A stretch of 53,952 nucleotides of DNA, taken from assembly GCA_015057435.1 (NCBI GenBank), contig SVEJ01000020.1, positions 1 to 53,952 of the forward strand, read 5' to 3'. Positions within the stretch are counted from its first letter, which is position 1; each line of letters starts with the position of its first letter. The translations under genes and the position numbers were made by a program. Below the pieces are notes generated by a model. That model was not told the DNA's origin. It worked only from the letters and a program-made list of their open reading frames with translations, and did not search any database. This DNA is from Lachnospiraceae bacterium. Lineage in GTDB: Bacteria; Bacillota; Clostridia; Lachnospirales; Lachnospiraceae. Shown one piece after another: positions 33,803 through 42,331 of the stretch.

Positions 33803-36800
33803 TTATTTTACTTTACCTTTGTAACCGGCCTTTTTGAATAATGTCTGATATCTCTTCTTCTTTGCGCGTGGAACCTTGATTGTTACTTTCTTCGCAATCG
33901 AGTTCTTTCCAATCTTGGTAAGATTCTTAGTCTTCACTGTAATCTTAGCAAGCTTCTTACATCCCTTAAACGCATTCTTTCCGATAGAAGTTACATTCTT
34001 TCCAATTGTAATATTCTTAAGCTTCTTACAATTCTTAAATGCATTATTCGAAACCTGTACAACCTTAAATGTCTGATTATTAATCTTAACTGTTGCAGGA
34101 ACTGTAACCTTTGTTGCCTTTTTATTCTTAAGCGCAACAAATGCCACCGTCTTACTTGTCGCAGTATTTGTCAAAACTTTGTAAGAACATTTTTTAATCG
34201 TAACAGTTGTTCCTACCGCAGGTTTTACCTCTTCATTTGCACCAGGTGTAGTCGGACCTGCAGGTGCATTCGGATCTGTCGGTGCATTTGGATCTACCGG
34301 CGCATTTGGATCTACCGGTTTATTCGGATCAACAGGTGCATTCGGATCTACCGGTACATTTGGATCGACTGGTTTATTCGGATCTACCGGTTCACTTGGA
34401 TCTGTTGGTTCATTTGGATCTTCTTGATTTCCACCCATATTACCCAAATTAGTCTCTTCTGAAACAACAACAGTCATTTCATTAGATTCAAGCCAACTAT
34501 CTTCTGAATAAGCCATCACCGTAAATGTCGTGCCAATTTCAGCATCTTCTGAAATTGTAAGTACACCTTCCTCATCTACAGACGCAAGATCTTCATCATC
34601 TACAGACCAATATACCGTCTTATTCTCAGCATTATCAGGTGTAACTGTTGCTTTTAATTGTACGCTGTCACCAGGTGCAACTTCAATCTGTTCAGGAATT
34701 GTAATTCCCATCACATAGTAACCTACACTAGCTACTACTTCAATATCTTTTGAAGATGCTGATAGTGGAATCTGATAGAAATAATCTCCATCCACATCGC
34801 TAATCTTCTTTCCGTCAACTGATACAGATTTTACAAATACATTCTCTGCTACTCCAAACTCAAGAGGAATATAATCTCCCTTAATGTGGTAACCTGCATT
34901 TTGCAAATCTATACCTTCTTCTGACTTATTAACAAGTTTTACAAAGTCAGTGTCTACAGGCATTGTGTACACTTCCATCATGCTTCCGAAATCACCCTCA
35001 ACATCAAAGTCATCTAATGCCTTTTTCTTAGCAGCAATCCAATCTTCATAGTACTCGATCTCTTCAAATCCAAAAAGTACATACAAATCATTATGGATTG
35101 TTGTTGCATACATATGATCATAGTATATAGATGAACTATTGAGCGCATAGTCTGATGCTTCGAATGAATTGTCTGCTACATCATAGAAGAATGTATCACC
35201 AAGCTTATCTGCCTGACAATTTGTATACACAAGTCCATCTTTCACCAATCCGATTTCACCACGTAAAACAGATACTTCCGTATCGCCGTATTTCTCGGTA
35301 TAACCCTTTGCCAAAAGTCCTTCTGACTTTGTCCAATTCTTTCCATCGAATACAAGATTGCTAACCGCAGCATCGTTGCCATCGCCACCTAAAGTAACAA
35401 CTAACTTATTGCCTACCTGTATAGTCTTAGCAGCAACTCTTCCTTCCGGAAGGCCTGATGTAGCCACCCAGTCATATGTTACTGTTGGAACGTCTTCGTC
35501 TTCAACATCTTCATCTTCAATGTTTTCTTCGGAATCTTCAATATTCAAATCATTCTCTTGTAACTTATAGACACTCTTTGATACTTCATCTTCCTCTAGG
35601 TCAAATCCACCTAACAAGTATACATCTCCATTGTAATGCGCAAGGGAGTAATCCTTAACATTCTCCAACGCAGCCGGAATACTTGTAACCAACTGCCATT
35701 CATCCTGCTGTAGAGAATAGCTTAGTAATGCTGTATCAGAAGAATATCCAACATCAATATTAGCTACCATCCAAATCTTTCCATGTCCATATACCGCATC
35801 TGTCATATTCGTAATTGTAGCATCCGCACAATAAGCAAACTCATCACCAAATGCGCCCGGATGGATACCGTATGATTGTTCTTCCCAAGTCACAGCCTTG
35901 AGATTCTCATCTGACACATATGGTTTTGCTTCATTCACCTTTCCATTGGTTCCTACGAGATACATCTTGTTACCGTCTGAAACAACATTACCGGCAAACA
36001 GATTACCTTTAACAGTATCTCCATATTCAAAGCTCTCACCACTTGAAAAGAAACGTTCATACTTAAGTGTTTCTTCATTCTTCTTAATCTCAATTTTAAT
36101 ATTGCGATTCAAGAAATCACTACCATCAAAAGACATATAATTATCTTCTTCATCAATGAGCTTAACTTTTTCGCCATTCACGAAAATCTCTGCTCCATCA
36201 AAATAAGCACCATACACTTCTACGAGGTTATCATAGAACATATAAATTCCCGAAACTGACATATTCGGACTTGAAGCCTTAGATAAGTCTAGTACACCGG
36301 CAGTACTCACTTTGCCCTCCAAAGCTAAACTGTGTCTTGTAGAACCAAGTACACGCGCCTTCACACCTTCTGCATCATCTTCCGGGTATGCATTTGCAAG
36401 TGCAGCTGCTGCACCTGTTACATACGGTGTTGCCATAGATGTTCCGTTATAATAATCATATTTACCAAACTGATCAGCTGTAACACCTGCTTTACTAATT
36501 CCGATGTTGTCTACATTGATTGTATAATCACCATCTGCACCGGCAGTCAAGTGAAATGCTATCGCTCTCTTCTGTCCGGTTTTTACCGTCTTGCCCAGAG
36601 CACCTGATGCATGTATCCAGTATTCCGTTTCTTCTGTCATGTCTGTACCATTCAAAACAGCCTCATTGGCCATATCATAAACACCATCATCTGTTAATGG
36701 TGCATCACATACGAATAACGTAGACGGCATTACGAAAAATCCATCCACAATATTATCATACCCGTCCGGACCTGCAACAGATGCCATAGCACTCGTATAC

Positions 36801-38299
36801 TGTGCTGCATTATTGGCTTCTATTTGATATGGGAAATAAATAGAATATTGTTCATTTTTCTTTGCATTCTTAATTGTAATCTGCATAGATTTTTCATTTT
36901 CACCGCTTGTTCCAAAGAAACGTTCTCCGGTTAATTCTACATCGACCTCAGCATTTCCGCTTACTTTAGTAACACCATATGGAATGTCTCCGGCTTCTAA
37001 ATCCTGTAAATCTTTAATGAATTCATCGTCCTCAATCACCTGTACAAGCTTTCCATCCGAAAAATCTTCATACAAAGCACACATCTCATCCTTATTTTCA
37101 TATATGCCCGGATTGAAGCAATCATAAGAAACTGTTGATAAGATATCAGCACCAGGTGCAGCAATATCTACAGTATTCGCACCATAACATGAAAATGCAG
37201 CTAGCTTATCATTCTCATCTGAGGCTGCTACTGAAATTATGTAATCACTCTCAAGATTAGCAGGTACTGATCCTACTTCGTCATTATTCTCCGCAGAATT
37301 ACCTGCAGCACATACAGAGACTGCGCCATTTTCACCAACAACATTAATCAATTCATTCAAAATATAGGATTCATCAGCAGCGGCACCACCCCAAGAATTG
37401 TTAACAGCTACTACGTTAACACCTTCCATTTGTGCCTTGTAGATATAGTTATAAGCTCCAACTGCTTCCATACCATATCCGTATCCTTCTGCATCAAGAA
37501 TCTTCAATCCCATGATCTTAATGTTATTGCTTTTTGCAACACCACTAATACCCTTATTATCATTAGACGCTGCCATGATTCCTGAACAGTGACTACCATG
37601 TCCGTTATCATCTAATGGATCTTCATCCATATTAATAAAATCATAACCATGTGTACCCTTGAACTTAGATGATTGGTACGGATTGTTCCATACAACACTT
37701 GCCAAATCAGGATGTGTATAATCAATACCTGTATCAACTAAGGCAATTACACATTCATCATCTGCTTCTTCCTCACTAGAAATATCTTGAGGATTGACAT
37801 CCAAATCTGCTGTACCGCCATTTTGTCCTGTATTGTTAAGTGCCCATTGATACTTAGAATAGTCACCAATATCAAAAGCTTTAATTCGATAATTCGGTTC
37901 TGCATAGCGAATATTCTTCTGACTACTCAACTTGGCAACCAACTCATCTGTAGACAACTGATCTGACTGAACCAATGCTACTGTAACCGCACCATTAGCC
38001 GCTACACTAGTTGCAGATTTTGCCTTTGACTGTTCAAAATCATAAGACTTTACAATTTTGATGTTACTGTCTACTGACTTTGCTGCTGACTTTGCTGCTG
38101 ATGCATCCGCAGTATCATACATAATGATTGCTTCACCTTCAGCATATTTTTCTTCTTCCTTCTTACTGTTGCCAAGCGTTCTTTCCATCTTGGCCTTTGC
38201 ATCTGTTGCTTTCTCAGCACGAGCGGTAACCGGAACTAAACCAATTACTAATGCGGCTGTCATCAACAGTGCTACGTGTTTTTTCCACATTTTCCTCAT
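33803..38299 (-). CDS. Very large secreted subtilisin-like (S8) protease with Ig-like and leucine-rich repeats
   Basis: A 1498-residue surface protease. A signal peptide (1-28) and propeptide-like region (50-140) precede the S8 domain with the full set of active residues: Asp189 (VDTGIDYTHPDL), His234 (NGHGSHCSG), oxyanion Asn334 (AAGNS) and Ser621 (GTSMATPY). Asn334 and Ser621 are 287 residues apart instead of about 66, because some 218 residues (about 395-612, a beta-rich possibly ligand-binding domain) are inserted. Residues about 670-1180 have kelch-like beta repeats (YLLGGFDLEEDEV, LVVTLGGDGND). Then follow an Ig-like Big_2-type domain, a DPNxPV spacer, and a C-terminal BspA-type leucine-rich repeat (AFKNCKKLKNITIGKNVTSIGKNAFKGCKKL). 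No LPXTG is seen. AGGAGG precedes the ATG. Confidence 0.93.
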   Translation of the reverse strand: MRKMWKKHVALLMTAALVIGLVPVTARAEKATDAKAKMERTLGNSKKEEEKYAEGEAIIMYDTADASAAKSAAKSVDSNIKIVKSYDFEQSKAKSATSVAANGAVTVALVQSDQLSTDELVAKLSSQKNIRYAEPNYRIKAFDIGDYSKYQWALNNTGQNGGTADLDVNPQDISSEEEADDECVIALVDTGIDYTHPDLASVVWNNPYQSSKFKGTHGYDFINMDEDPLDDNGHGSHCSGIMAASNDNKGISGVAKSNNIKIMGLKILDAEGYGYGMEAVGAYNYIYKAQMEGVNVVAVNNSWGGAAADESYILNELINVVGENGAVSVCAAGNSAENNDEVGSVPANLESDYIISVAASDENDKLAAFSCYGANTVDIAAPGADILSTVSYDCFNPGIYENKDEMCALYEDFSDGKLVQVIEDDEFIKDLQDLEAGDIPYGVTKVSGNAEVDVELTGERFFGTSGENEKSMQITIKNAKKNEQYSIYFPYQIEANNAAQYTSAMASVAGPDGYDNIVDGFFVMPSTLFVCDAPLTDDGVYDMANEAVLNGTDMTEETEYWIHASGALGKTVKTGQKRAIAFHLTAGADGDYTINVDNIGISKAGVTADQFGKYDYYNGTSMATPYVTGAAAALANAYPEDDAEGVKARVLGSTRHSLALEGKVSTAGVLDLSKASSPNMSVSGIYMFYDNLVEVYGAYFDGAEIFVNGEKVKLIDEEDNYMSFDGSDFLNRNIKIEIKKNEETLKYERFFSSGESFEYGDTVKGNLFAGNVVSDGNKMYLVGTNGKVNEAKPYVSDENLKAVTWEEQSYGIHPGAFGDEFAYCADATITNMTDAVYGHGKIWMVANIDVGYSSDTALLSYSLQQDEWQLVTSIPAALENVKDYSLAHYNGDVYLLGGFDLEEDEVSKSVYKLQENDLNIEDSEENIEDEDVEDEDVPTVTYDWVATSGLPEGRVAAKTIQVGNKLVVTLGGDGNDAAVSNLVFDGKNWTKSEGLLAKGYTEKYGDTEVSVLRGEIGLVKDGLVYTNCQADKLGDTFFYDVADNSFEASDYALNSSSIYYDHMYATTIHNDLYVLFGFEEIEYYEDWIAAKKKALDDFDVEGDFGSMMEVYTMPVDTDFVKLVNKSEEGIDLQNAGYHIKGDYIPLEFGVAENVFVKSVSVDGKKISDVDGDYFYQIPLSASSKDIEVVASVGYYVMGITIPEQIEVAPGDSVQLKATVTPDNAENKTVYWSVDDEDLASVDEEGVLTISEDAEIGTTFTVMAYSEDSWLESNEMTVVVSEETNLGNMGGNQEDPNEPTDPSEPVDPNKPVDPNVPVDPNAPVDPNKPVDPNAPVDPNAPTDPNAPAGPTTPGANEEVKPAVGTTVTIKKCSYKVLTNTATSKTVAFVALKNKKATKVTVPATVKINNQTFKVVQVSNNAFKNCKKLKNITIGKNVTSIGKNAFKGCKKLAKITVKTKNLTKIGKNSIAKKVTIKVPRAKKKRYQTLFKKAGYKGKVK
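34263..34425. repeat. 18-bp tandem repeats coding the DPNxPV spacer
   Basis: About nine degenerate units of 18 bases (plus strand GGATCTACCGGTTTATTC type) inside the subtilase gene, coding the hexapeptide DPNxPV. Such in-frame repeats expand and contract easily, so the spacer length probably varies among strains. Confidence 0.85.
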
Positions 38300-38327
38300 A
38301 ATGTCCTCCTTTTTTTGTGATTGCTAC

Positions 38328-38336
38328 ATCATACCA
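38328..38336 (-). promoter_or_regulatory. Extended -10 promoter of the subtilase gene
   Basis: On the minus strand TGGTATGAT (TGn-TATGAT), 29 bases upstream of the ATG. TTCACA lies upstream with a 19-base spacer. Confidence 0.6.
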
Positions 38337-38370
38337 CAATCCTTTTCATAAATGTGAAAACAGAGTGAAA

Positions 38371-38392
38371 TTTAAGAAATTTTTAAGAATTT
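38371..38392. promoter_or_regulatory. Two 11-bp direct repeats upstream of the subtilase promoter
   Basis: TTTAAGAAATT followed by TTTAAGAATTT (plus strand). Direct half-sites one helical turn apart are typical of OmpR/PhoB-type response regulators. They lie about 35-65 bases upstream of the -10, suited to activation. No regulator gene is adjacent. Confidence 0.45.
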
Positions 38393-38457
38393 TAAAATCA
38401 CTCTATCTCTCCTTCTTACTATTCTGAAAGGCATCAGAATATGTGACATCTTCTATT

Positions 38458-39492
38458 TTATTTTTTCATAATATTTACCAAAGTATCATGAATATCCTTA
38501 CAATGTTCCTGCGTAATACCATAATCCATTGCCTTATATGTCCATGCACAACGCGCGATTCCGTATTCTTCAAATGCTTTATGGATATCTTCATACCAAC
38601 CAACCGTACTTTCACAATCTGCGAGATCGATTACACCATATTCACCGCAATATAACGGAACATCATACTGCCGAGCAACCTTAATTGCTGTATCGAACAT
38701 TGTTTTGAAGTATGTTTCATCAATCATCCCCTGAGCTATGTTGGCAAACTCGTTATCGTAATCAAAACCAAATATTTTTCTTGACTCTTCACGCAGATAA
38801 GAAACTTCCTTCGGATATCCTACTCTGTAATCAAGCGGCATTTGCGACACCCAATAAGCACCTTGATGGGTAAACACTAACGGACTGTAACAATGGAAAG
38901 TATAGACCATATTGTCAGCGCATGGTGCCTCCATTAGTGTCAGACCATATATACTGCTATTATAGATTCCGCCAACAATAATCTTCACATCCGGTGCAAT
39001 CTCTCTAATCTTAGGCACTGTCATTTTTATAATTTCATTCCATGGCTTCGCCATTTCTTCCTTTGTCACTTCATTTAACAATTCAAATGCTACATATGAA
39101 AGATGTCCATATCTTCTTGCTAATTCCTGCCACAAAGCAACGAAGTATTCCTGCATCTTTTCATCATGAAAGAAATCACAATATGAATCATCATCAAACA
39201 CAAAGCCGCAACATTTGTGCAAATCAATTACAACATTCAAATTATTCTTATGACACCACTTAAGGCATAAGTCAATATACTGAAATCCTTCCTCGATAAA
39301 TGTTCCATCCTCATTCTGAATCACATTATAATCAATTGGTAAACGAACATGGTCTAAACCATAAGCTGCTATTTTATCAATATCTTCTTCTGTAATAAAT
39401 GATTGATAATGTTCATGATTGTAATGATCTGTACACTGTGAAATCCATCCTCCTAAGTTTATGCCTCTCGTATAACCTTCAAATTTTTTCAT
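38458..39492 (-). CDS. Glycoside hydrolase family 5 enzyme, cytoplasmic
   Basis: A 344-residue (beta/alpha)8-barrel hydrolase of the GH5 cellulase type. The N-terminal RGINLGGWISQC, the acid/base glutamate in AFELLNEV (about residue 143) and the nucleophile in YCGEYGVI (about 296) are the family's catalytic elements; HVRLPIDY and the HCYSP histidine also fit. There is no signal peptide, so it should act inside the cell on imported oligosaccharides such as cello- or manno-oligosaccharides; the specificity is not readable. AAGGAGGG precedes the ATG. It lies between yebC and the surface protease, with folded elements upstream. Confidence 0.9.
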   Translation of the reverse strand: MKKFEGYTRGINLGGWISQCTDHYNHEHYQSFITEEDIDKIAAYGLDHVRLPIDYNVIQNEDGTFIEEGFQYIDLCLKWCHKNNLNVVIDLHKCCGFVFDDDSYCDFFHDEKMQEYFVALWQELARRYGHLSYVAFELLNEVTKEEMAKPWNEIIKMTVPKIREIAPDVKIIVGGIYNSSIYGLTLMEAPCADNMVYTFHCYSPLVFTHQGAYWVSQMPLDYRVGYPKEVSYLREESRKIFGFDYDNEFANIAQGMIDETYFKTMFDTAIKVARQYDVPLYCGEYGVIDLADCESTVGWYEDIHKAFEEYGIARCAWTYKAMDYGITQEHCKDIHDTLVNIMKK

Positions 39493-39567
39493 TATAATAT
39501 CCCTCCTTGTATTTTATAACAATTCTATAAAACTGTCCCTATAACCAATGTTCCCTTCTAGAACCCT

Positions 39568-39638
39568 CTTATCAACTTGCAGGCACCGCTATCGCGGCTC
39601 TTTCACTTCTGCTTCGCAGAAGCCTGCAAGTTGATAAG
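39568..39638 (-). other. Three-way-junction RNA-like fold
   Basis: The outer stem CTTATCAACTTGCAGGC (39568-39584) is perfectly complementary to 39622-39638 (17 pairs). It encloses two small hairpins, CCGC-TATC-GCGG (39586-39597) and TTCTGC-TTC-GCAGAA (39607-39621). Such a closed three-way junction is unlikely by chance. It lies between yebC and the GH5 gene and has no T-tract on either side, so it is not a standard terminator. It might be a structured RNA or a processing signal. Confidence 0.65.
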
Positions 39639-39647
39639 CTGTCCTCT

Positions 39648-39746
39648 AGGATTTCGCCCTCAAATATCTGAAAAACAAAAAGGATACCTTTGCGTGCAAG
39701 CACACAAAGCACCCCTTTTGTTTTTCAGCTGCTTGAGCGAAATCCT
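39648..39746 (-). other. Long hairpin with internal loops overlapping the yebC stop
   Basis: AGGATTTCGC (39648-39657) pairs with 39737-39746. TTGA/TCAA, then CTGAAAAACAAAA with TTTTGTTTTTCAG, CCTTTT, and CTTTG-tGTGC-tt-GCACg-CAAAG at the tip complete a rod of about 40 pairs with small internal loops. The arm includes the TAG stop of yebC. It lies next to the three-way junction, so the yebC mRNA would end in two consecutive strong folds. Confidence 0.65.
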
Positions 39747-40473
39747 ATTCGTCCCAGTTATGATACACTGCCTGGACGTCATCATCCTCGTCAAGCAAAT
39801 CTAAAATCTTATTCATCTTCTTAATGTCTTCGTCAGAAGTAAGTTCTACATAGTTTTGTGGAACCATAGTTACTTCTGCGGAAGCCATAGCAATTCCTTC
39901 TTTTTCTAATGCTTCTCTGACTGCTGAAAAATCATCCGGATTTGTAAGAATTTCAAAACTGTCCTCTTCTTCAGCAAAATCTTCTGCACCGGCATCTAAG
40001 GCAATCATCATAAGGTCGTCTGCTTCCATATCACATTCTTCCTTGTCAATGATAATCTGACCCTTTTTATCAAACATAAATGATACACAACCTGTTGTAC
40101 CTACATTACCGCCACCTTTTGTAAATGCATTACGTACATTAGATGCTGTACGATTCTTGTTATCTGTTAGTGCATCTACAATAATTGCTGTACCATTTGG
40201 TCCATATCCTTCATAAGTAATACCTACATAATTCACTGCATTGGCATCACCTGCCGCTTTCTTGATACCACGTTCGATGGTATCATTTGGCATATTATTA
40301 GCCTTCGCCTTTGCAATTACATCACGCAATTTTGAATTATTATTCGGATCTGCTCCGCCTTCTTTAACCGCTACTGCAATTTCTCTACCGATAATCGTAA
40401 AAATCTTACCCTTAGCAGCATCATTCTTTTCTTTTTTATGCTTAATATTGGCAAATTTTGAATGTCCTGACAT
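39745..40473 (-). CDS. yebC: YebC/PmpR family protein
   Basis: A 242-residue member of the YebC/TACO1 family, cited as a DNA-binding regulator and, more recently, as a translation factor easing ribosome pausing at proline stretches. The signature [32 protein letters not shown] opens the protein, and [13 protein letters not shown] (about 120) and the C-terminal [12 protein letters not shown] are family-typical. Its start follows GGAGTCAAGG and a good promoter. The stop codon lies in the long hairpin described separately. Confidence 0.95.
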   Translation of the reverse strand: MSGHSKFANIKHKKEKNDAAKGKIFTIIGREIAVAVKEGGADPNNNSKLRDVIAKAKANNMPNDTIERGIKKAAGDANAVNYVGITYEGYGPNGTAIIVDALTDNKNRTASNVRNAFTKGGGNVGTTGCVSFMFDKKGQIIIDKEECDMEADDLMMIALDAGAEDFAEEEDSFEILTNPDDFSAVREALEKEGIAMASAEVTMVPQNYVELTSDEDIKKMNKILDLLDEDDDVQAVYHNWDE

Positions 40474-40514
40474 AACCTTGACTCCTATCTTTTTGTAATC
40501 TTTTTGCGGATTTT

Positions 40515-40543
40515 ATTGTATCACTATGACATCTTTTTTTCAA
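40515..40543 (-). promoter_or_regulatory. SigA-type promoter of yebC
   Basis: On the minus strand TTGAAA, 17-base spacer, TACAAT with TGn in front of the -10. Confidence 0.75.
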
Positions 40544-40599
40544 GTGGCACTTCTTTTAACAAAAAATGTACAAAAGGACTAGTTAGAACACACGTTTTG

Positions 40600-40608
40600 T
40601 GATACACT
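40600..40608 (+). promoter_or_regulatory. Extended -10 promoter of the small membrane protein gene
   Basis: TGATACACT (TGn-TACACT), 49 bases upstream of the ATG at 40658; no clear -35. Confidence 0.45.
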
Positions 40609-40657
40609 ATATAGAGAAATATTTTTTTTAAACACTTGATATAGAAGAGGTGATGGC

Positions 40658-40888
40658 ATGAAAGTATTACTTGTCTTAATTATGATCATGGCCGCACTTA
40701 TGATATTTACTTACTTTATTGCGGCACTTACAAAAACACACAAGACATTAATAGCATTTCGAATTACAATGCTATTATTAATCTTGTTACTTATTATAAC
40801 TTGGATTACCAGCTTAATATTGAAACAACCATTTCATCTTTTATTGGGACTTGCTATTATTTTCATTATTATGTACATATATTCTTAA
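40658..40888 (+). CDS. Small hydrophobic membrane protein of unknown function
   Basis: A 76-residue protein that is almost entirely hydrophobic, with three predicted helices (about 1-24, 32-53, 56-75) separated by TKTHKT and LKQPFH. It has its own AGAAGAGGTGATGGC ribosome binding site, an upstream promoter-like element and a terminator right after its stop, which supports a real gene. It is the only plus-strand gene between 23.8 and 50.5 kb. No family recognised. Confidence 0.7.
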   Translation: MKVLLVLIMIMAALMIFTYFIAALTKTHKTLIAFRITMLLLILLLIITWITSLILKQPFHLLLGLAIIFIIMYIYS

Positions 40889-40923
40889 AACAACTTTCAT
40901 CCTATTTGAGAGTTGTTTTTTTT
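40889..40923 (+). terminator. Terminator of the small membrane protein gene
   Basis: AACAACTTTC-loop-GAGAGTTGTT (one mismatch) followed by a T-run. Confidence 0.85.
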
Positions 40924-40925
40924 AT

Positions 40926-40957
40926 TAAAATAAGCAGCCGACATACGTCAGCTGCTT
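40926..40957 (-). terminator. Terminator of the alr-mazF-CBS operon
   Basis: AAGCAGCCGAC-ATAC-GTCAGCTGCTT (one mismatch), followed on the minus strand by ATTTTAATAAAA. Confidence 0.8.
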
Positions 40958-40964
40958 TTATCAT

Positions 40965-41825
40965 CTATATACTCTTATCTTCCTTCAAAAGAGCATCCGG
41001 TATCTTTCTGATTCGAACCTTCTTTATCATACGCTCTTCTCGTTCAATTGCTACAAATGAAAATCCCTGATAAACAATGTGAACATCTTCTTCATCTTTC
41101 GGCAAACGTCCTAACTCATATAAGATAAAACCATTCACTGTATCAATATCTTCCTCAGGAAATGTAATTCCGAACAATTCCTCCAATTCTTCTAAATCGG
41201 TACTTCCCTTCACGATGTAGCCGTCGCCTTCAGCAAGTTTCATGATATCCGTCTCTTCTTCATCGTGTTCGTCAAGGATATCTCCCACAATAACTTCTAT
41301 CAAATCTTCCATGGCGACAATACCTTCCGTCTGTCCATATTCATCAACCACAATCGCAATATGCGTTTTGTTACTTTGCATTTCATTGAATAACTTACTA
41401 ATCTTCTGTGTCGGAGGAATATAGACCGGTTCACTTCCGATATCACCCACTAATTGTTTATTATCTTGAAAATAAGCAACTACTGCGTCTTTAATATGTA
41501 ATACACCCACAATATTATCCAAATCATCTTCATAAATCGGATATCTTGAATAATTATTGTTAAGCATTACATTTAGAGTTTCTTCCAAATCTGCTGTTGC
41601 TTCAATTCCGATAATCTTTTGTCGCGGAGTCATAACATCCCTTGCTTCTTTGTCTCCAAATTCAAACACATTAGAAATCATCTCTGCTTCATCAGACATG
41701 ATTGCACCTTGTTCATGACCTTCCTCCACAATGGAGAGAATTTCTTCCTCTACAGCTTCAGCGTGATCTTCGTTACTTTTCTTTCCGAATAATGATTTTA
41801 AACTACCGGGCCCACCATTTGCCAT
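40965..41825 (-). CDS. CorC/HlyC-like CBS-domain protein without membrane domain
   Basis: A 286-residue soluble protein. Residues about 60-185 hold two CBS domains (RDVMTPRQKIIGIEATADL and GVLHIKDAV, then THIAIVVDEYGQTEGIVAMEDLIE), and residues about 200-275 the CorC_HlyC C-terminal domain (DTVNGFILYELGRLPKDEEDV). Full-length hemolysin-like/CNNM proteins also have an N-terminal DUF21 membrane domain; this one starts with a hydrophilic stretch and lacks it, as in E. coli CorC. It probably supports magnesium or cobalt transport or senses nucleotides. It lies 27 bases after mazF and is the last gene of the operon. Confidence 0.9.
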   Translation of the reverse strand: MANGGPGSLKSLFGKKSNEDHAEAVEEEILSIVEEGHEQGAIMSDEAEMISNVFEFGDKEARDVMTPRQKIIGIEATADLEETLNVMLNNNYSRYPIYEDDLDNIVGVLHIKDAVVAYFQDNKQLVGDIGSEPVYIPPTQKISKLFNEMQSNKTHIAIVVDEYGQTEGIVAMEDLIEVIVGDILDEHDEEETDIMKLAEGDGYIVKGSTDLEELEELFGITFPEEDIDTVNGFILYELGRLPKDEEDVHIVYQGFSFVAIEREERMIKKVRIRKIPDALLKEDKSI

Positions 41826-41852
41826 ATTTTCTTTTCCTTTCTTTCCTTTGTA

Positions 41853-42197
41853 TTATGAAAGCGCCAAACTTATCTTCAACGCCTTATTGACATGCATCAT
41901 TACATCATCATCCAAGTGACATACTTTTTCTCTTAATCTCTTCTTATCTATCGTTCGCACTTGTTCTAATAGTATAACTGAATCTTTTGAAATATTACAT
42001 CGACTGGCTGCCAGATCAACATGTGTAGGAATTGGTGTTTTATTCTGTCTACTTGTGATTGCTGCGCATATCACAGTTGAACTATGCTTGTTTCCCGCTT
42101 CATTTTGAATGATAAGCACAGGTCTCACACCACCTTGTTCCGATCCGACTACCGGTCTCAAATCTGCATAATATATATCCCCTCTTGATACGATCAA
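41853..42197 (-). CDS. MazF/EndoA-type mRNA interferase toxin
   Basis: A 114-residue PemK/MazF-family endoribonuclease close in length and sequence to Bacillus EndoA, which cuts mRNA at UACAU. The family elements [32 protein letters not shown] and [13 protein letters not shown] are all present. By comparison with EndoA (MIVKRGDVY) the start is the TTG at 42197 reading MIVSRGDIY; the longer GTG frame at 42206 would leave no room for the GGAG site. It lies downstream of alr, as in Bacillus, but the antitoxin gene that normally sits between the two is missing (134 bases only). Confidence 0.92.
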   Translation of the reverse strand: MIVSRGDIYYADLRPVVGSEQGGVRPVLIIQNEAGNKHSSTVICAAITSRQNKTPIPTHVDLAASRCNISKDSVILLEQVRTIDKKRLREKVCHLDDDVMMHVNKALKISLALS

Positions 42198-42331
42198 TGA
42201 TATCACACTCCAGTTATTGAATTCCTGATTATGTACACACTTCTATAATGCACTTTCTGTCATTCAACATTTTCATCAGGTATTCTAAGTATTACCATTG
42301 TATTCGAAGGTTATTCTCCGGGTTACACATA

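Noticed and set aside
34263..34425. CRISPR or intergenic repeat
   Set aside because: The 18-bp repeats are in frame inside the subtilase gene and code a DPNxPV spacer.
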